Assembly (NCBI GenBank): GCA_018668635.1
Contig: JABJCN010000041.1
Span: 1-39,491, forward strand
DNA from: Opitutia bacterium
GTDB lineage: Bacteria > Verrucomicrobiota > Verrucomicrobiia > Opitutales > JABJCN01
DNA: 39,491 nt
Direction of reading: 5' to 3'
Shown one piece after another: positions 30,387 to 39,491 of this stretch. How positions within the stretch are numbered: the stretch's first letter is position 1; the number at the start of each line of letters is the position of its first letter. The notes beneath the pieces are model-generated. The model had not been told where the DNA came from. It saw only the letters and a list, made by a program, of their open reading frames with translations, and did not search any database. Made by a program: the position numbers and the translations under genes.

Positions 30387-31475
30387 ATGGCCATCCAACT
30401 CAACCCACTCACCCGCAAGAAACTCCAGCGGTTTCGCTCAATCCGGCGGGGGTTCTGGTCATTTATGGCCTTGGTGGTGGCATTCGTGGCAAGCCTGATT
30501 GGGGAGTTGCTTGTTAACAAGCGCGCACTGGTCGTGAGTTATGACGGGAAGCTTCACTTCCCTGTCTATGGAAAATTTTATAGTGGCGAGTACTTTGGCC
30601 TAGAGGCGGAATCTGGGCAAAAGTACAGTTACGAGGTTAATTACCGCCAACTCGAGGAGGTATTTAAGGCAAAGGGCGTTGGTGGTTGGGTCCTGATGCC
30701 CCTCGTTCCCTACGACGCATATGAGAATGATTTTACCAAGACAGCCGGGCGACTCTCCGCTCCCAGCGTCCAGAACCGCCACCTGCTCGGGACCGACGAG
30801 ACTGGCAGAGACATCTTCGCCCGACTGTTCTATGGGTTTCGCATAGCCATGATATTCTCACTTGGCTTCCTTGTGCTGACCTATCTGATTGGAGTCACCG
30901 TTGGCAGTCTCATGGGTTACTTCGGCGGAGTGGTGGATCTGTTGAGCCAACGTCTGGTCGAAATCTGGGCCAACATCCCCTTTCTTTACATGGTCATAAT
31001 CATTGTGGCATTGGTCCCCGCCGGATTACCGGGCTGGATGAGGATCGGTATTCTGCTGCTGATTATGGTGCTTTTTTCATGGACCAGCATGACCTACTAC
31101 GTTCGCGCGGCGGTCTATAAGGAAAAGGCGCGCGACTATGTGGCCGCTGCCAATGTGCTTGGTGCTGGCCCCGGGCGAATCATCTTTAAGCACCTTCTTC
31201 CAAATGTGATCTCAACCCTTGTGACCTTCGCCCCTTTTACCGTGGCCATGGCCATATCCTCTATAACTGCACTCGATTTCCTCGGCTTTGGATTACCTCC
31301 TCCAACACCAAGCTGGGGAGAGCTTCTCAAGCAGGGTGTGGACAACCTGCGCGAAGCACCGTGGATTGTTGCCTCCGGCTTCCTGTCACTGGTTGTGACA
31401 TTGACTTTGGTAACGTTCGTGGGCGAAGCTGTCCGAGAAGCCTTCGACCCGAAAAAATTTGCAACTTATGAGTGA
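30387..31475 (+). CDS. yejE: Peptide ABC transporter permease, YejE-like
   Basis: This is the second permease of the Yej-type importer, 362 aa from the ATG at 30387 (13 bases after the previous stop). The open frame continues upstream to 30348, but that overlaps yejB. It starts MAIQLNPLTRKKLQRFRSIRRGFWS, close to YejE. It also has ELLVNKRALVVSYDGKLHFP in the periplasmic part, LLGTDETGRDIFARLFYG, the EAA loop ARDYVAAANVLGAGPGRIIFKH, DFLGFGLPPPTPSWGELL and the terminal EAVREAFDPKKF. These are the defining YejE motifs. Its stop overlaps the start of the binding-protein gene. Confidence 0.93.
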   Translation: MAIQLNPLTRKKLQRFRSIRRGFWSFMALVVAFVASLIGELLVNKRALVVSYDGKLHFPVYGKFYSGEYFGLEAESGQKYSYEVNYRQLEEVFKAKGVGGWVLMPLVPYDAYENDFTKTAGRLSAPSVQNRHLLGTDETGRDIFARLFYGFRIAMIFSLGFLVLTYLIGVTVGSLMGYFGGVVDLLSQRLVEIWANIPFLYMVIIIVALVPAGLPGWMRIGILLLIMVLFSWTSMTYYVRAAVYKEKARDYVAAANVLGAGPGRIIFKHLLPNVISTLVTFAPFTVAMAISSITALDFLGFGLPPPTPSWGELLKQGVDNLREAPWIVASGFLSLVVTLTLVTFVGEAVREAFDPKKFATYE

Positions 31476-33579
31476 ACCAATGCACAAACAAAATACCTAC
31501 CCAACAACCATTCTACTCCATGCCCTGCTGATAATTATGGCATTGAGCCTGACCGCCTGTGGTGGCGGGGACAAGAAGCCACGGTCAGGCCCGGCAAAAA
31601 AAACCTTCATCCCGGCCAACTTTGCCGACCTGGTGGCTGAGGACACCGAAGGCAAGCTCGTTGCCAGCGGACTTGTAGATGCCAACGGCAACCCCCATCC
31701 ACTCATTGCTCATTCCGAGGAAGGCGTGCTTGAATTTTACCTCAAGCACCCGGACGCCTTTAGTGTAAAAACGTTGAACGAGTTGCCCAAGGACCTGAAA
31801 TGGGAAAATGGTGAAGATGAAGCAATTTTCTCCTCACCCAAGGCCAAGCGTGGTGGTACTTGGAATATGTATGAGAATGACTTTCCCCGCACCTTGCGCT
31901 TTGTCGGGCCTGATGCGAACGGATCATTCCGTGGCTACATTCACGATTATAACTCCATCCCCCTTATACAAAACCATCCTAATTCAGACGGATACTTTCC
32001 AGGGACCGCAAAGCAATGGGCCGTCAGCGAAGATGGGCACACTGCGTTCTTCCAAATCGATACAGATGCACGATATTGCGATGGGCAACCACTACGTATC
32101 TCAGACTTTTTCTACACCTTCTATTTCATGCGTAACAAGCACATAAATGCACCCTGGTACAATGACTTCTACGGAAAAGATAAATTCACCAATATTACCC
32201 TCTTTGGCAAGGAAGCCCTGTCCATTTCATTCTATAAAGCCAAGCCAGACATGCTTGAACGCGTGAGTATCCGTTCAATACCCGAGCACTTTTACGGTGA
32301 ATTAGATGACGAATACCTGCAAGACTACCAGTGGAAAATGGAGCCAACCCTTGGCGCGTACGAAGTTCTTGAGGAAAATATCGAAAAGGGTAAGGCGATA
32401 ACAATAACCAGGGTCAAGGACTGGTGGGCCGATGAAAAACCTTTCTACCGCAATCGTTTCAATCCGGAACGCATACGAATTTCTGTGGTACGTGATCCAA
32501 ACAAGGTATTTGAACTTTTCCGGAAGGGTGATCTTGATATTCACGGTCTTGGATTACCTGAGTTTTGGTACGACAAACTTCCTGATAGTGCGCCAGAGGT
32601 AACCAATGGCTACATCCATAAACTAACGTTTTATAACCAAATTCCGCGACCATCATGGGCTATTCGCATCAATGCAGGGAAGACTCCGCTTGACAATTTG
32701 GATCTACGGGTGGGCCTTCACCATGCCATGAATTTTCAGCTCGTTCTGGACAAGGTCTTTCGTGGTGACTACCAGCGCATGAGAACCGTTGCAGACGGAT
32801 ACGGGCCTCGCAGCCATCAAAAACTGCAGGCGAGAGGGTTCTCAATTGAAAAAGCCGAGACAGCATTTGCCAAAGCCGGGTATACTAAACGCGGATCAGA
32901 TGGTATCCTTCAGAACCCGGAAACCAACGAACGGCTTTCAATCACATTGACCACAGGCTACAAGAGAATGGAAAATGTCATCACGGTCCTCAAGGAAGAA
33001 GCCCGTAAGGCTGGCTTGGAGCTAAACCTTGAAATCCTCGAAGGCACTGCCGCTTGGAAAAAAGTAAACGAGAAAAACCACCAGGTTGCTCTCACTGCAT
33101 TCAATGTATCCGTAGAAATGTATCCACGTTTCTGGGAACCCTTTCATTCAGATAATGCCTATAAAGAAGAGGGAGATTCCAAATACAATGCTGATGGTTC
33201 ACTGAAGGCCAAGCTAACAACCAAAACCAACACTAATAACTTCACCCAAACCGCAAACAAAGAGATTGATCAGTTAATTAACCAATATCGGAAATCAGAA
33301 GATATATCGGAAATCACCCAACTTTCCCACGAGTTAGCACAGCAAATCCATGATCATGCAAGCTGGATTCCGGGCTGGAAAAAACCATGGATTCGCTATG
33401 GCCATTGGCGGTGGATGGAATTTCCAGACGACTGGGGACCGAAAGAAACCCGCGACGTCGAGGAATTTCACGTCTTTTGGATAGATGAAAAAAAGAAGGC
33501 TGAGACCCTTGACGCCCGCAAGAACGGCCAGTCTTTTCCCAAGCAGATTCGTAGCTACGAAAAGCATAAGACCAAGTAA
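31468..33579 (+). CDS. yejA: Peptide-binding lipoprotein of the Yej-like importer (family 5 solute-binding protein)
   Basis: This family 5 extracellular binding protein should capture the peptide and deliver it to YejBE. The signal peptide ([17 protein letters not shown]) ends in a lipobox LTAC, so it is a lipoprotein. The start used is the ATG at 31468, which overlaps the yejE stop by ATGAGTGA; the ATG at 31480 is nearly as likely. With about 703 residues it is longer than E. coli YejA (about 600). The first 100 mature residues ([18 protein letters not shown] onward) look like an extra N-terminal region. The canonical part begins around [19 protein letters not shown] and includes [19 protein letters not shown] and [18 protein letters not shown]. 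The gene lies inside the transporter operon, between the permeases and the ATPases. Confidence 0.88.
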   Translation: MSEPMHKQNTYPTTILLHALLIIMALSLTACGGGDKKPRSGPAKKTFIPANFADLVAEDTEGKLVASGLVDANGNPHPLIAHSEEGVLEFYLKHPDAFSVKTLNELPKDLKWENGEDEAIFSSPKAKRGGTWNMYENDFPRTLRFVGPDANGSFRGYIHDYNSIPLIQNHPNSDGYFPGTAKQWAVSEDGHTAFFQIDTDARYCDGQPLRISDFFYTFYFMRNKHINAPWYNDFYGKDKFTNITLFGKEALSISFYKAKPDMLERVSIRSIPEHFYGELDDEYLQDYQWKMEPTLGAYEVLEENIEKGKAITITRVKDWWADEKPFYRNRFNPERIRISVVRDPNKVFELFRKGDLDIHGLGLPEFWYDKLPDSAPEVTNGYIHKLTFYNQIPRPSWAIRINAGKTPLDNLDLRVGLHHAMNFQLVLDKVFRGDYQRMRTVADGYGPRSHQKLQARGFSIEKAETAFAKAGYTKRGSDGILQNPETNERLSITLTTGYKRMENVITVLKEEARKAGLELNLEILEGTAAWKKVNEKNHQVALTAFNVSVEMYPRFWEPFHSDNAYKEEGDSKYNADGSLKAKLTTKTNTNNFTQTANKEIDQLINQYRKSEDISEITQLSHELAQQIHDHASWIPGWKKPWIRYGHWRWMEFPDDWGPKETRDVEEFHVFWIDEKKKAETLDARKNGQSFPKQIRSYEKHKTK

Positions 33580-33628
33580 CCGGGCCAGCCGCTTCGTTGC
33601 GAAAAGCAAGTCCACCCCGCCGTCCTCC

Positions 33629-34624
33629 GTGTCTACCGAAACACCATCTGCCTCGCTTTTATCAATCCGTGACCTTTGTGTGGAATTCGACACAGACGAA
33701 GGGACGGTGCGCGCGGTCGATGGAATCAGCCTGGAAATATCGGCCGGCCGCACACTTGGCATAGTCGGCGAATCAGGTTGCGGGAAGAGTGTGACTGCCC
33801 TTTCCATCATGCGACTTTTACCCAAGCCGATGGGCCGCATTGCCTCGGGTGAAATTAAATTTGATGGGACTGACCTGATAAAGCTCCCGGCGGAAGATAT
33901 GCGCACAGTTCGCGGGAACCGTATCGGAATGATTTTTCAGGAACCTATGACGGCCCTAAACCCGGTCAAGAAAATCGGTGTCCAGTTGAGCGAGGTCTTC
34001 TTCCTGCATCAGACAGCCAGCAAGGAGGAGGCCTGGAAAAAATCAGTTGAAATGCTGGACAAGGTGGGCATCCCCTCCCCCGAGATTCGCGCCGGTGAAT
34101 ACCCACATCAGCTTTCCGGTGGCATGCGGCAACGGGTGGTGATTGCCATCGCCCTTGCCTGCGGACCGGAACTCGTTATTGCTGATGAACCCACCACCGC
34201 ACTGGATGTCACAATCCAGGCTCAAATTTTGGATCTTATGAAATCCCTGCAACGTGACCTTGGCATGGCGGTGGCACTCATAACCCACGATCTTGGCGTC
34301 ATTGCCGAGACCTGCGATGAGGTCTGTGTCATGTACGCCGGTAGGGTCGTTGAACGCGCACCGGTTAAAACCCTTTTTGCCAATCCCCGTCACGCCTACA
34401 CACAAGGTCTACTGGCTTCGATACCCCGGTTGGATGGACAGCCAAAGACCCACCTACGAACCATTGATGGAATGGTTCCAGCCTTGAAGGAACTACGTCC
34501 CGGTTGCCGGTTTGGGCCGAGAAGTGGCAGGGAACACACTGAAACACAATTGGAAGCCCGGCCGGAATTTATTGAGATTGAAACCGGACATTGGATTGAG
34601 GCCTGCCCGGTCTGCACAGAATAA
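33629..34624 (+). CDS. Peptide ABC transporter ATP-binding protein, OppD/DppD-like
   Basis: This is the first of two ATPases that drive the importer. From the GTG at 33629 it has 331 residues ([20 protein letters not shown]). The open frame reaches back to 33485, but that would overlap yejA by 95 bases and add 48 low-complexity residues. Walker A is GESGCGKS, the signature is LSGGMRQRV, Walker B is [12 protein letters not shown], and the H-loop is ALITHDLGV. OppD/DppD proteins end in a four-Cys Fe-S motif. Here [21 protein letters not shown] and EACPVC keep the first and last Cys but lack the middle two, so a cluster is doubtful. In E. coli the two ATPases are fused as YejF; here they are separate. 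Confidence 0.92.
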   Translation: MSTETPSASLLSIRDLCVEFDTDEGTVRAVDGISLEISAGRTLGIVGESGCGKSVTALSIMRLLPKPMGRIASGEIKFDGTDLIKLPAEDMRTVRGNRIGMIFQEPMTALNPVKKIGVQLSEVFFLHQTASKEEAWKKSVEMLDKVGIPSPEIRAGEYPHQLSGGMRQRVVIAIALACGPELVIADEPTTALDVTIQAQILDLMKSLQRDLGMAVALITHDLGVIAETCDEVCVMYAGRVVERAPVKTLFANPRHAYTQGLLASIPRLDGQPKTHLRTIDGMVPALKELRPGCRFGPRSGREHTETQLEARPEFIEIETGHWIEACPVCTE

Positions 34625-35604
34625 TGAGCGAAAAGGCCACACCCATCCTCGAAACCACCGGACTAAAACTTCACTTCCCGGTGCGTGGCGGAATTTTTCA
34701 AAGGGCTACCAACTCCTGTAAGGCTGTTGATGGTGTGGACCTTCTTATTAATTCGGGCGAAACTCTGGGTCTTGTCGGTGAAAGTGGATGTGGTAAGTCT
34801 ACCCTGGGTAAGACCATCGCCCGACTCTATAAGCCCACCGCAGGCAATATCCGCTTTGAAGGCCAGGAAATCGGTGACTTGAAACGCAAGGAACTCCAGC
34901 CATTCCGACGGGAAATACAGATGATCTTTCAGGATCCATACGAATCCCTCAATCCACGTCAAACAGTGGGCGGCATCCTGGAGGAACCCTATGTCATCCA
35001 TAAGCTTGGCACTCGCGAGGAACGAAGGAAATGGGTTAAAGAACTACTTGAGAAAGTTGGGTTGCCAGAATCCTCCATCAACCGGTTCCCTTTTGAATTC
35101 TCAGGGGGGCAACGGCAACGCATCGGCATTGCCCGAGCCCTTGCATTGAAGCCCAAGCTTATCATCTGTGACGAAGCGGTCTCTGCGCTTGATGTCTCGA
35201 TACAAAGCCAGATTCTGAACCTGCTGCTGGACTTACAGAAGGAACTTGGACTGACCTATCTTTTCATCTCGCACGACCTGGCTGTAGTGAAGCATGTCTC
35301 GGACCGAATCGCCATAATGTACCTGGGGCGTATTGTGGAAACCGGAGATGCAGAAACCATCTATCAGAAACCTGCACACCCCTACACCCAGGCATTGCTA
35401 ACGGCCATCCCGGTTCCTGACCCGGAACATATACCAAGCAAACAAATACTGGAGGGGGATGTCCCCTCACCCATCCATCCTCCTGATGGCTGCCCCTTCC
35501 ATACGCGATGCCCACATGTAGAAGAACGTTGCCGAATAGAAGAACCCGTCCTGGAGAATGCAGGCAAGAAAGAGCACCTGAAGTCCTGTCACCTGAATTT
35601 TTAA
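34624..35604 (+). CDS. Peptide ABC transporter ATP-binding protein, OppF/DppF-like
   Basis: This is the second ATPase of the importer, 326 aa. It starts at an ATG that overlaps the previous stop (TAATG), so the two ATPases are translationally coupled and probably made in equal amount. Walker A is GESGCGKST, the signature is FSGGQRQRIGIARAL, Walker B is LIICDEAVSALDVS, and the H-loop is LFISHDLAV. The C-terminal oligopeptide-transport segment keeps all Cys: GCPFHTRCPHVEERC and KSCHLNF. Unlike its partner, it therefore may hold an Fe-S cluster. The pair corresponds to the two halves of YejF. Confidence 0.93.
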   Translation: MSEKATPILETTGLKLHFPVRGGIFQRATNSCKAVDGVDLLINSGETLGLVGESGCGKSTLGKTIARLYKPTAGNIRFEGQEIGDLKRKELQPFRREIQMIFQDPYESLNPRQTVGGILEEPYVIHKLGTREERRKWVKELLEKVGLPESSINRFPFEFSGGQRQRIGIARALALKPKLIICDEAVSALDVSIQSQILNLLLDLQKELGLTYLFISHDLAVVKHVSDRIAIMYLGRIVETGDAETIYQKPAHPYTQALLTAIPVPDPEHIPSKQILEGDVPSPIHPPDGCPFHTRCPHVEERCRIEEPVLENAGKKEHLKSCHLNF

Positions 35605-35605
35605 A

Positions 35606-35947
35606 ATGTCTGTCCCGGAAAAACTTCTGAGCCACTTTCGAAAAGCTGCATCCTCAAAAGAAAAATTTGCAAAGATAGAGGCTCAAATTCGAAATTACCC
35701 TGATTTTGAAACTGCCTTTATCGGGCTGGCAGGCGGGATTGATGACTCCGTATTTCCTATTGAAGAATGGGTCGAGGCATTCGCCGCCTTTTTCTGTAAT
35801 ATTTCAAAGGAATCCATTCCCGACCTCCAGTCCGTGGCAGGCTATATCACCTGTTGCGCCGAATCTCAGGTCAAGTATCCAGTTAGGCCTTCCCTTGCAG
35901 ATGTTGTTCGAGAAATGCTACAGGAGTATGGCTTTGATGGCAGGTGA
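35606..35947 (+). CDS. Small hypothetical protein at the end of the peptide-transporter operon
   Basis: This 113-residue protein is not recognised. It is predicted helical and soluble, with no signal peptide or membrane segment. Visible features are the N-terminal amphipathic part MSVPEKLLSHFRKAASSKEKF, an acidic centre and a Cys-Cys pair in GYITCCAES. It starts one base after the oppF-like stop, so it belongs to the operon and could be an accessory factor. That is positional reasoning only. The tight coupling and uninterrupted frame argue that it is a real gene. Confidence 0.6.
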   Translation: MSVPEKLLSHFRKAASSKEKFAKIEAQIRNYPDFETAFIGLAGGIDDSVFPIEEWVEAFAAFFCNISKESIPDLQSVAGYITCCAESQVKYPVRPSLADVVREMLQEYGFDGR

Positions 35948-37342
<1,395 letters not shown>

Positions 37343-37366
37343 CACATTGAATACCCTTTCAAAGCC

Positions 37367-37396
37367 AAGGGCCGGTGGAATCCACCGGCCCTTTTG
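37367..37396 (+). terminator. Rho-independent terminator of eno
   Basis: AAGGGCCGGTGG and CCACCGGCCCTT form a perfect 12-pair stem around AAT, followed by TT(G)C. It is very stable although the T run is short. Confidence 0.85.
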
Positions 37397-37434
37397 CTTG
37401 AGTTGCGGGGAACATCCGCAAAAGTTATCAAAAA

Positions 37435-38622
37435 ATGAGTGACCTGCCGCCAAGCTCTGCACGCCACTACCCTCTTGCCATGGAAGATTGGTGGAAAGAG
37501 CAGGTTGAACTATCAGATGTCCATACTCTGGAAAACCTGCATCGAAACACCTCTGTCCTTAGCGATCATTTTACCATCAAGCGGGACAAGGGGTTCCCAG
37601 ATTATTTTAAAAAACCCGGACATCTACTGGCTTACGGCATTTACTTCCACCCCAAGAGCTGGGCTCGGATCAGGTATCCTATACTTGAGGCGATAAAGTA
37701 TCACCACTGGAAAATACCGGAGAATAAACCCCTCTCCATACTGGATGTCGGTTCGGGCCCGGGGTCCGCCAGTCTAAGTGCTCTCCAACTCCTATCAACT
37801 CTTAATCCAGAACTTAAACTCGAGGCAACTGCGGTTGACCAATCCCCCCATGCATTGGATGCCTTGCGTAGAAGCCATGCAGACCTAAGGAGCCTCTGGC
37901 CAGGCTCAAGCATAAATACACACGCAAAAAACCTTCGTCACAGGGACACTTTTTTTTACAGTGGTAAGCAACGATTTGATCTTGTTTTTCTTAGCTTTAG
38001 CCTAAACGAGTTCTTTGCTGGAAGACCAATTGAAGATGTCGTGGTACAATTGAAGGCCGCGTGCCGGAAGCTTCTCAAAAAAAAGGGGCTTCTAATAATA
38101 ATGGAGCCTGCATTGAGAGAGACGTCTCGCAACCTCCGAAATATCGCGGACCGACTATTGGATGAAGAAGATTTGTATGGATGGGGACCTTACCTACACC
38201 AAGGCCCCTGTCCATTTCAGGAAACTGGAAAATTCTGGTGTCATGAAGTCCGCGCATGGCGACCGCCGAATTCAATGGAATATGTAAACCGTCGAATGCA
38301 GCGAAAAATTCATGAATTAAAATACAGCTTCATCTCCCTCTCCCCCTCCCCGCCCCCTGCCTCACCTTCCACCGAAGAGCATTTTCGCATGGTTTCCCCC
38401 ATGAGCCGAATGAAGGGGCATTTCCTGATGACAGGTGTGGCTAGTGACGGGCAAGAACATGTTTACGAGTTACTGTTTCGGAACCTAAATACCACCCAGA
38501 AAAGAACTCTTCGCAAGATGGAGCGGGGAGACTTTTTGAAAGTCCAAAATCTTGAAAATGTTGGAAAGCGACTTCGAATTCCTAAATTTGAGGATATTAT
38601 CCAACACTTTCATGTGGGTTAG
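37435..38622 (+). CDS. Rsm22-like SAM-dependent methyltransferase (small ribosomal subunit family)
   Basis: The Rsm22/METTL17 family associates with the small ribosomal subunit during assembly. This 395-aa protein has the family order. An N-terminal helical part includes HLLAYGIYFHPKSWARIRY. The Rossmann fold has the SAM motif LDVGSGPGSASLSAL (about residue 101) and the FLSFSLNEF strand, then IIMEPALRETSRNL. A conserved Cys/Trp region, GPCPFQETGKFWCHEV, probably binds metal or an Fe-S cluster. The C-terminal beta-rich part (MVSPMSRMKGHFLMTG onward, then KMERGDFLKV) resembles the OB-like end of Rsm22. The usual additional Cys of the family metal site are not all visible, so cofactor binding is uncertain. 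It is transcribed separately from eno, across a terminator. Confidence 0.82.
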   Translation: MSDLPPSSARHYPLAMEDWWKEQVELSDVHTLENLHRNTSVLSDHFTIKRDKGFPDYFKKPGHLLAYGIYFHPKSWARIRYPILEAIKYHHWKIPENKPLSILDVGSGPGSASLSALQLLSTLNPELKLEATAVDQSPHALDALRRSHADLRSLWPGSSINTHAKNLRHRDTFFYSGKQRFDLVFLSFSLNEFFAGRPIEDVVVQLKAACRKLLKKKGLLIIMEPALRETSRNLRNIADRLLDEEDLYGWGPYLHQGPCPFQETGKFWCHEVRAWRPPNSMEYVNRRMQRKIHELKYSFISLSPSPPPASPSTEEHFRMVSPMSRMKGHFLMTGVASDGQEHVYELLFRNLNTTQKRTLRKMERGDFLKVQNLENVGKRLRIPKFEDIIQHFHVG

Positions 38623-38944
38623 AATCATCACATTTTTGCTGTTATTCCTGGAGACATCCCTCCGGGGAGAATGGTCCCAGGTGGTGGTGGCACATGGCCA
38701 GTAAAAGGAATCAAACCCTTTCCAGAGGAAGGCCTTGAGCGCATTTGGCAGGCACGGATTGGACCGAGGATACTCTGGCCGATGAACGTATCTACACAAT
38801 GGACATGGAGGAGAATGATAAATCAAGGATGCAGATTATTGGCAAAACCTGGACGCACACGGCTTATTCGAGGGATTCTATTTTTGCTCGTAGTGACCGG
38901 GAAATAGTCCGGGTGCGATTGCCTGTTTTGAGATATAGGGTTTA
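38612..38944 (+). pseudogene. Possible decayed or frameshifted small secreted-protein gene
   Basis: A frame from the ATG at 38612, overlapping the end of the methyltransferase gene, reads MWVRIITFLLLFLETSLRG and looks like a signal peptide, but stops at 38702-38704. The protein-like reading then continues in the next frame (VKGIKPFPEEGLERIWQAR) and again in the third (DWTEDTLADERIYTMDM to LPVLRYRV, stop at 38943). Each switch corresponds to loss of one base, so two single-base deletions would rebuild a frame of about 110 residues. I recognise no family. Alternatively this 319-base stretch is simply non-coding. Confidence 0.3.
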
Positions 38945-39292
38945 AAGCTCCGTGTATTTGGTGTGCCTGCCCTTGGCCTTGGCAACCGGATATTTTTGGG
39001 CGTTCTTCTGGATTTTTTGGAGAATAACTTCACCGAGATCGAGACCCAGGTTGTCCGCCAATTCGAAAAGAAAACAGCCAATATCTGCGATTTCCTCTGA
39101 CACGGCCTCACGATGACTTTCAACTCGCTCTTCACATTCATCCGTCGTCTTCCAGAGAAAATGCTCAAGGAGTTCACTGGCCTCGATGGAAAGAGCGGTC
39201 GCCATGTCCTTGGGGTTGTGAAACTGCATCCAGTCTCGTTCGTCACGGAAGGCCTTGATTGCCTCGGTAACCTCCTGAATTGAACGGCTCAT
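38942..39292 (-). CDS. MazG-like nucleotide pyrophosphohydrolase (RS21-C6/dCTPase type)
   Basis: All-alpha NTP pyrophosphohydrolases of this type cleave (d)NTPs to monophosphates and clean the nucleotide pool. The 116-aa protein fits the single-domain MazG-like family. It has RDERDWMQFHNPKDMATALS, the metal-binding ExxE in SIEASELLEHFLW, and the second acidic motif EEIADIGCFLFELADNLGLD. A Lys/Arg-rich tail (KYPVAKAKGRHTKYTEL) is usual. It starts 21 bases after the end of the PQQ-propeller gene on the same strand, so they may be cotranscribed. The exact nucleotide substrate cannot be read from the sequence. Confidence 0.9.
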   Translation of the reverse strand: MSRSIQEVTEAIKAFRDERDWMQFHNPKDMATALSIEASELLEHFLWKTTDECEERVESHREAVSEEIADIGCFLFELADNLGLDLGEVILQKIQKNAQKYPVAKAKGRHTKYTEL

Positions 39293-39313
39293 ATATGCAA
39301 AATGAAGCAGGGC

Positions 39314-39491
39314 TCAACCGCCGGAAACGTCCAGACAAATACCCTCCTTGGTGCTGCGAGCATAGATTCGACCACCGCTAAGGATTGGAGTAGACCAGCA
39401 TTTCCCTGCGATCGGTTTTACACGTGCCAGTTCGTTGTATGCTTTGGGCGTTGCCTCGATGACAACGATTTGGCCATCGTCAGTCAGGGCA
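39314..39491 (-). CDS. PQQ-binding-like beta-propeller repeat protein, C-terminal end (truncated by window edge)
   Basis: Reading the minus strand gives 58 residues up to a TGA at 39314-39316: ALTDDGQIVVIEATPKAYNE, LARVKPIAGK, CWSTPILSGGRIYARSTKEG, ICLDVSGG. The pattern G-x-I-V-V-I-E-A-T-P, then K-C-W-S-T-P-I-L-S-G-G-R-I-Y-A-R and CLDV, is that of the last blades of PQQ-like WD-type propellers. These are abundant as secreted proteins in Verrucomicrobia and Planctomycetes. The start and any signal peptide lie outside the window. No enzymatic role can be claimed from this piece. Confidence 0.82.
   Translation of the reverse strand, partial: ALTDDGQIVVIEATPKAYNELARVKPIAGKCWSTPILSGGRIYARSTKEGICLDVSGG

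Noticed and set aside
33485-33628. Upstream extension of the OppD-like ATPase
   Set aside because: It overlaps 95 bases of the binding-protein gene and is low-complexity Arg/Ser/Pro sequence with no family match.

Overview
The window reads as an ordinary, gene-dense stretch of a bacterial chromosome with moderate GC. I see no phage, insertion sequence, CRISPR array, tRNA or rRNA. Several traits point to the Verrucomicrobia/Planctomycetes/Lentisphaerae group, most likely a marine Opitutae-like verrucomicrobium: oleC-oleD for long-chain olefins, the dimeric type of glycyl-tRNA synthetase, a long (394 aa) PurM, and a PQQ-propeller protein at the right edge. This placement is inferred from family recognition, not from a search.

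Layout. Bases 1-1316 hold the C-terminal part of pyruvate phosphate dikinase, followed by a terminator and by glyS on the opposite strand. Bases 3128-6016 hold a small lipoprotein, oleC (beta-lactone synthetase) and oleD (reductase). Bases 6229-16691 form a nitrogen-assimilation block: a sigma-54-type promoter, amtB-glnK, a second amtB-P-II pair, then gltD and gltB (glutamate synthase) and a glutaredoxin on the minus strand. Bases 16870-18661 hold thrH and purM. Bases 18692-22502 (minus) hold two uncharacterised genes that I read as a MotA/ExbB-like multi-pass membrane protein and a MotB/ExbD-like anchored coiled-coil protein. Bases 22631-26979 hold def and metH, and 27231-28979 a DEAD-box RNA helicase. 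Bases 29096-35947 form a five-gene Yej-type peptide ABC importer operon plus a small unknown gene. Bases 36038-38622 hold eno and an Rsm22-like methyltransferase. Bases 38612-38944 hold a possible decayed reading frame. At the end on the minus strand lie a PQQ-propeller protein (partial) and a MazG-like pyrophosphohydrolase.

How it fits together. The amt/P-II genes import and sense ammonium, and GltBD supplies glutamate, so 6.2-16.1 kb is one functional unit for nitrogen limitation. The Yej-like operon brings in peptides. PPDK and enolase are glycolytic/gluconeogenic enzymes, and MetH, ThrH and PurM are amino-acid and purine housekeeping. The least ordinary part is the 18.7-22.5 kb gene pair. 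Its topology and an Asp inside the only membrane segment of the second protein suggest an undescribed ion-driven stator-type complex with a very long extracytoplasmic coiled coil.
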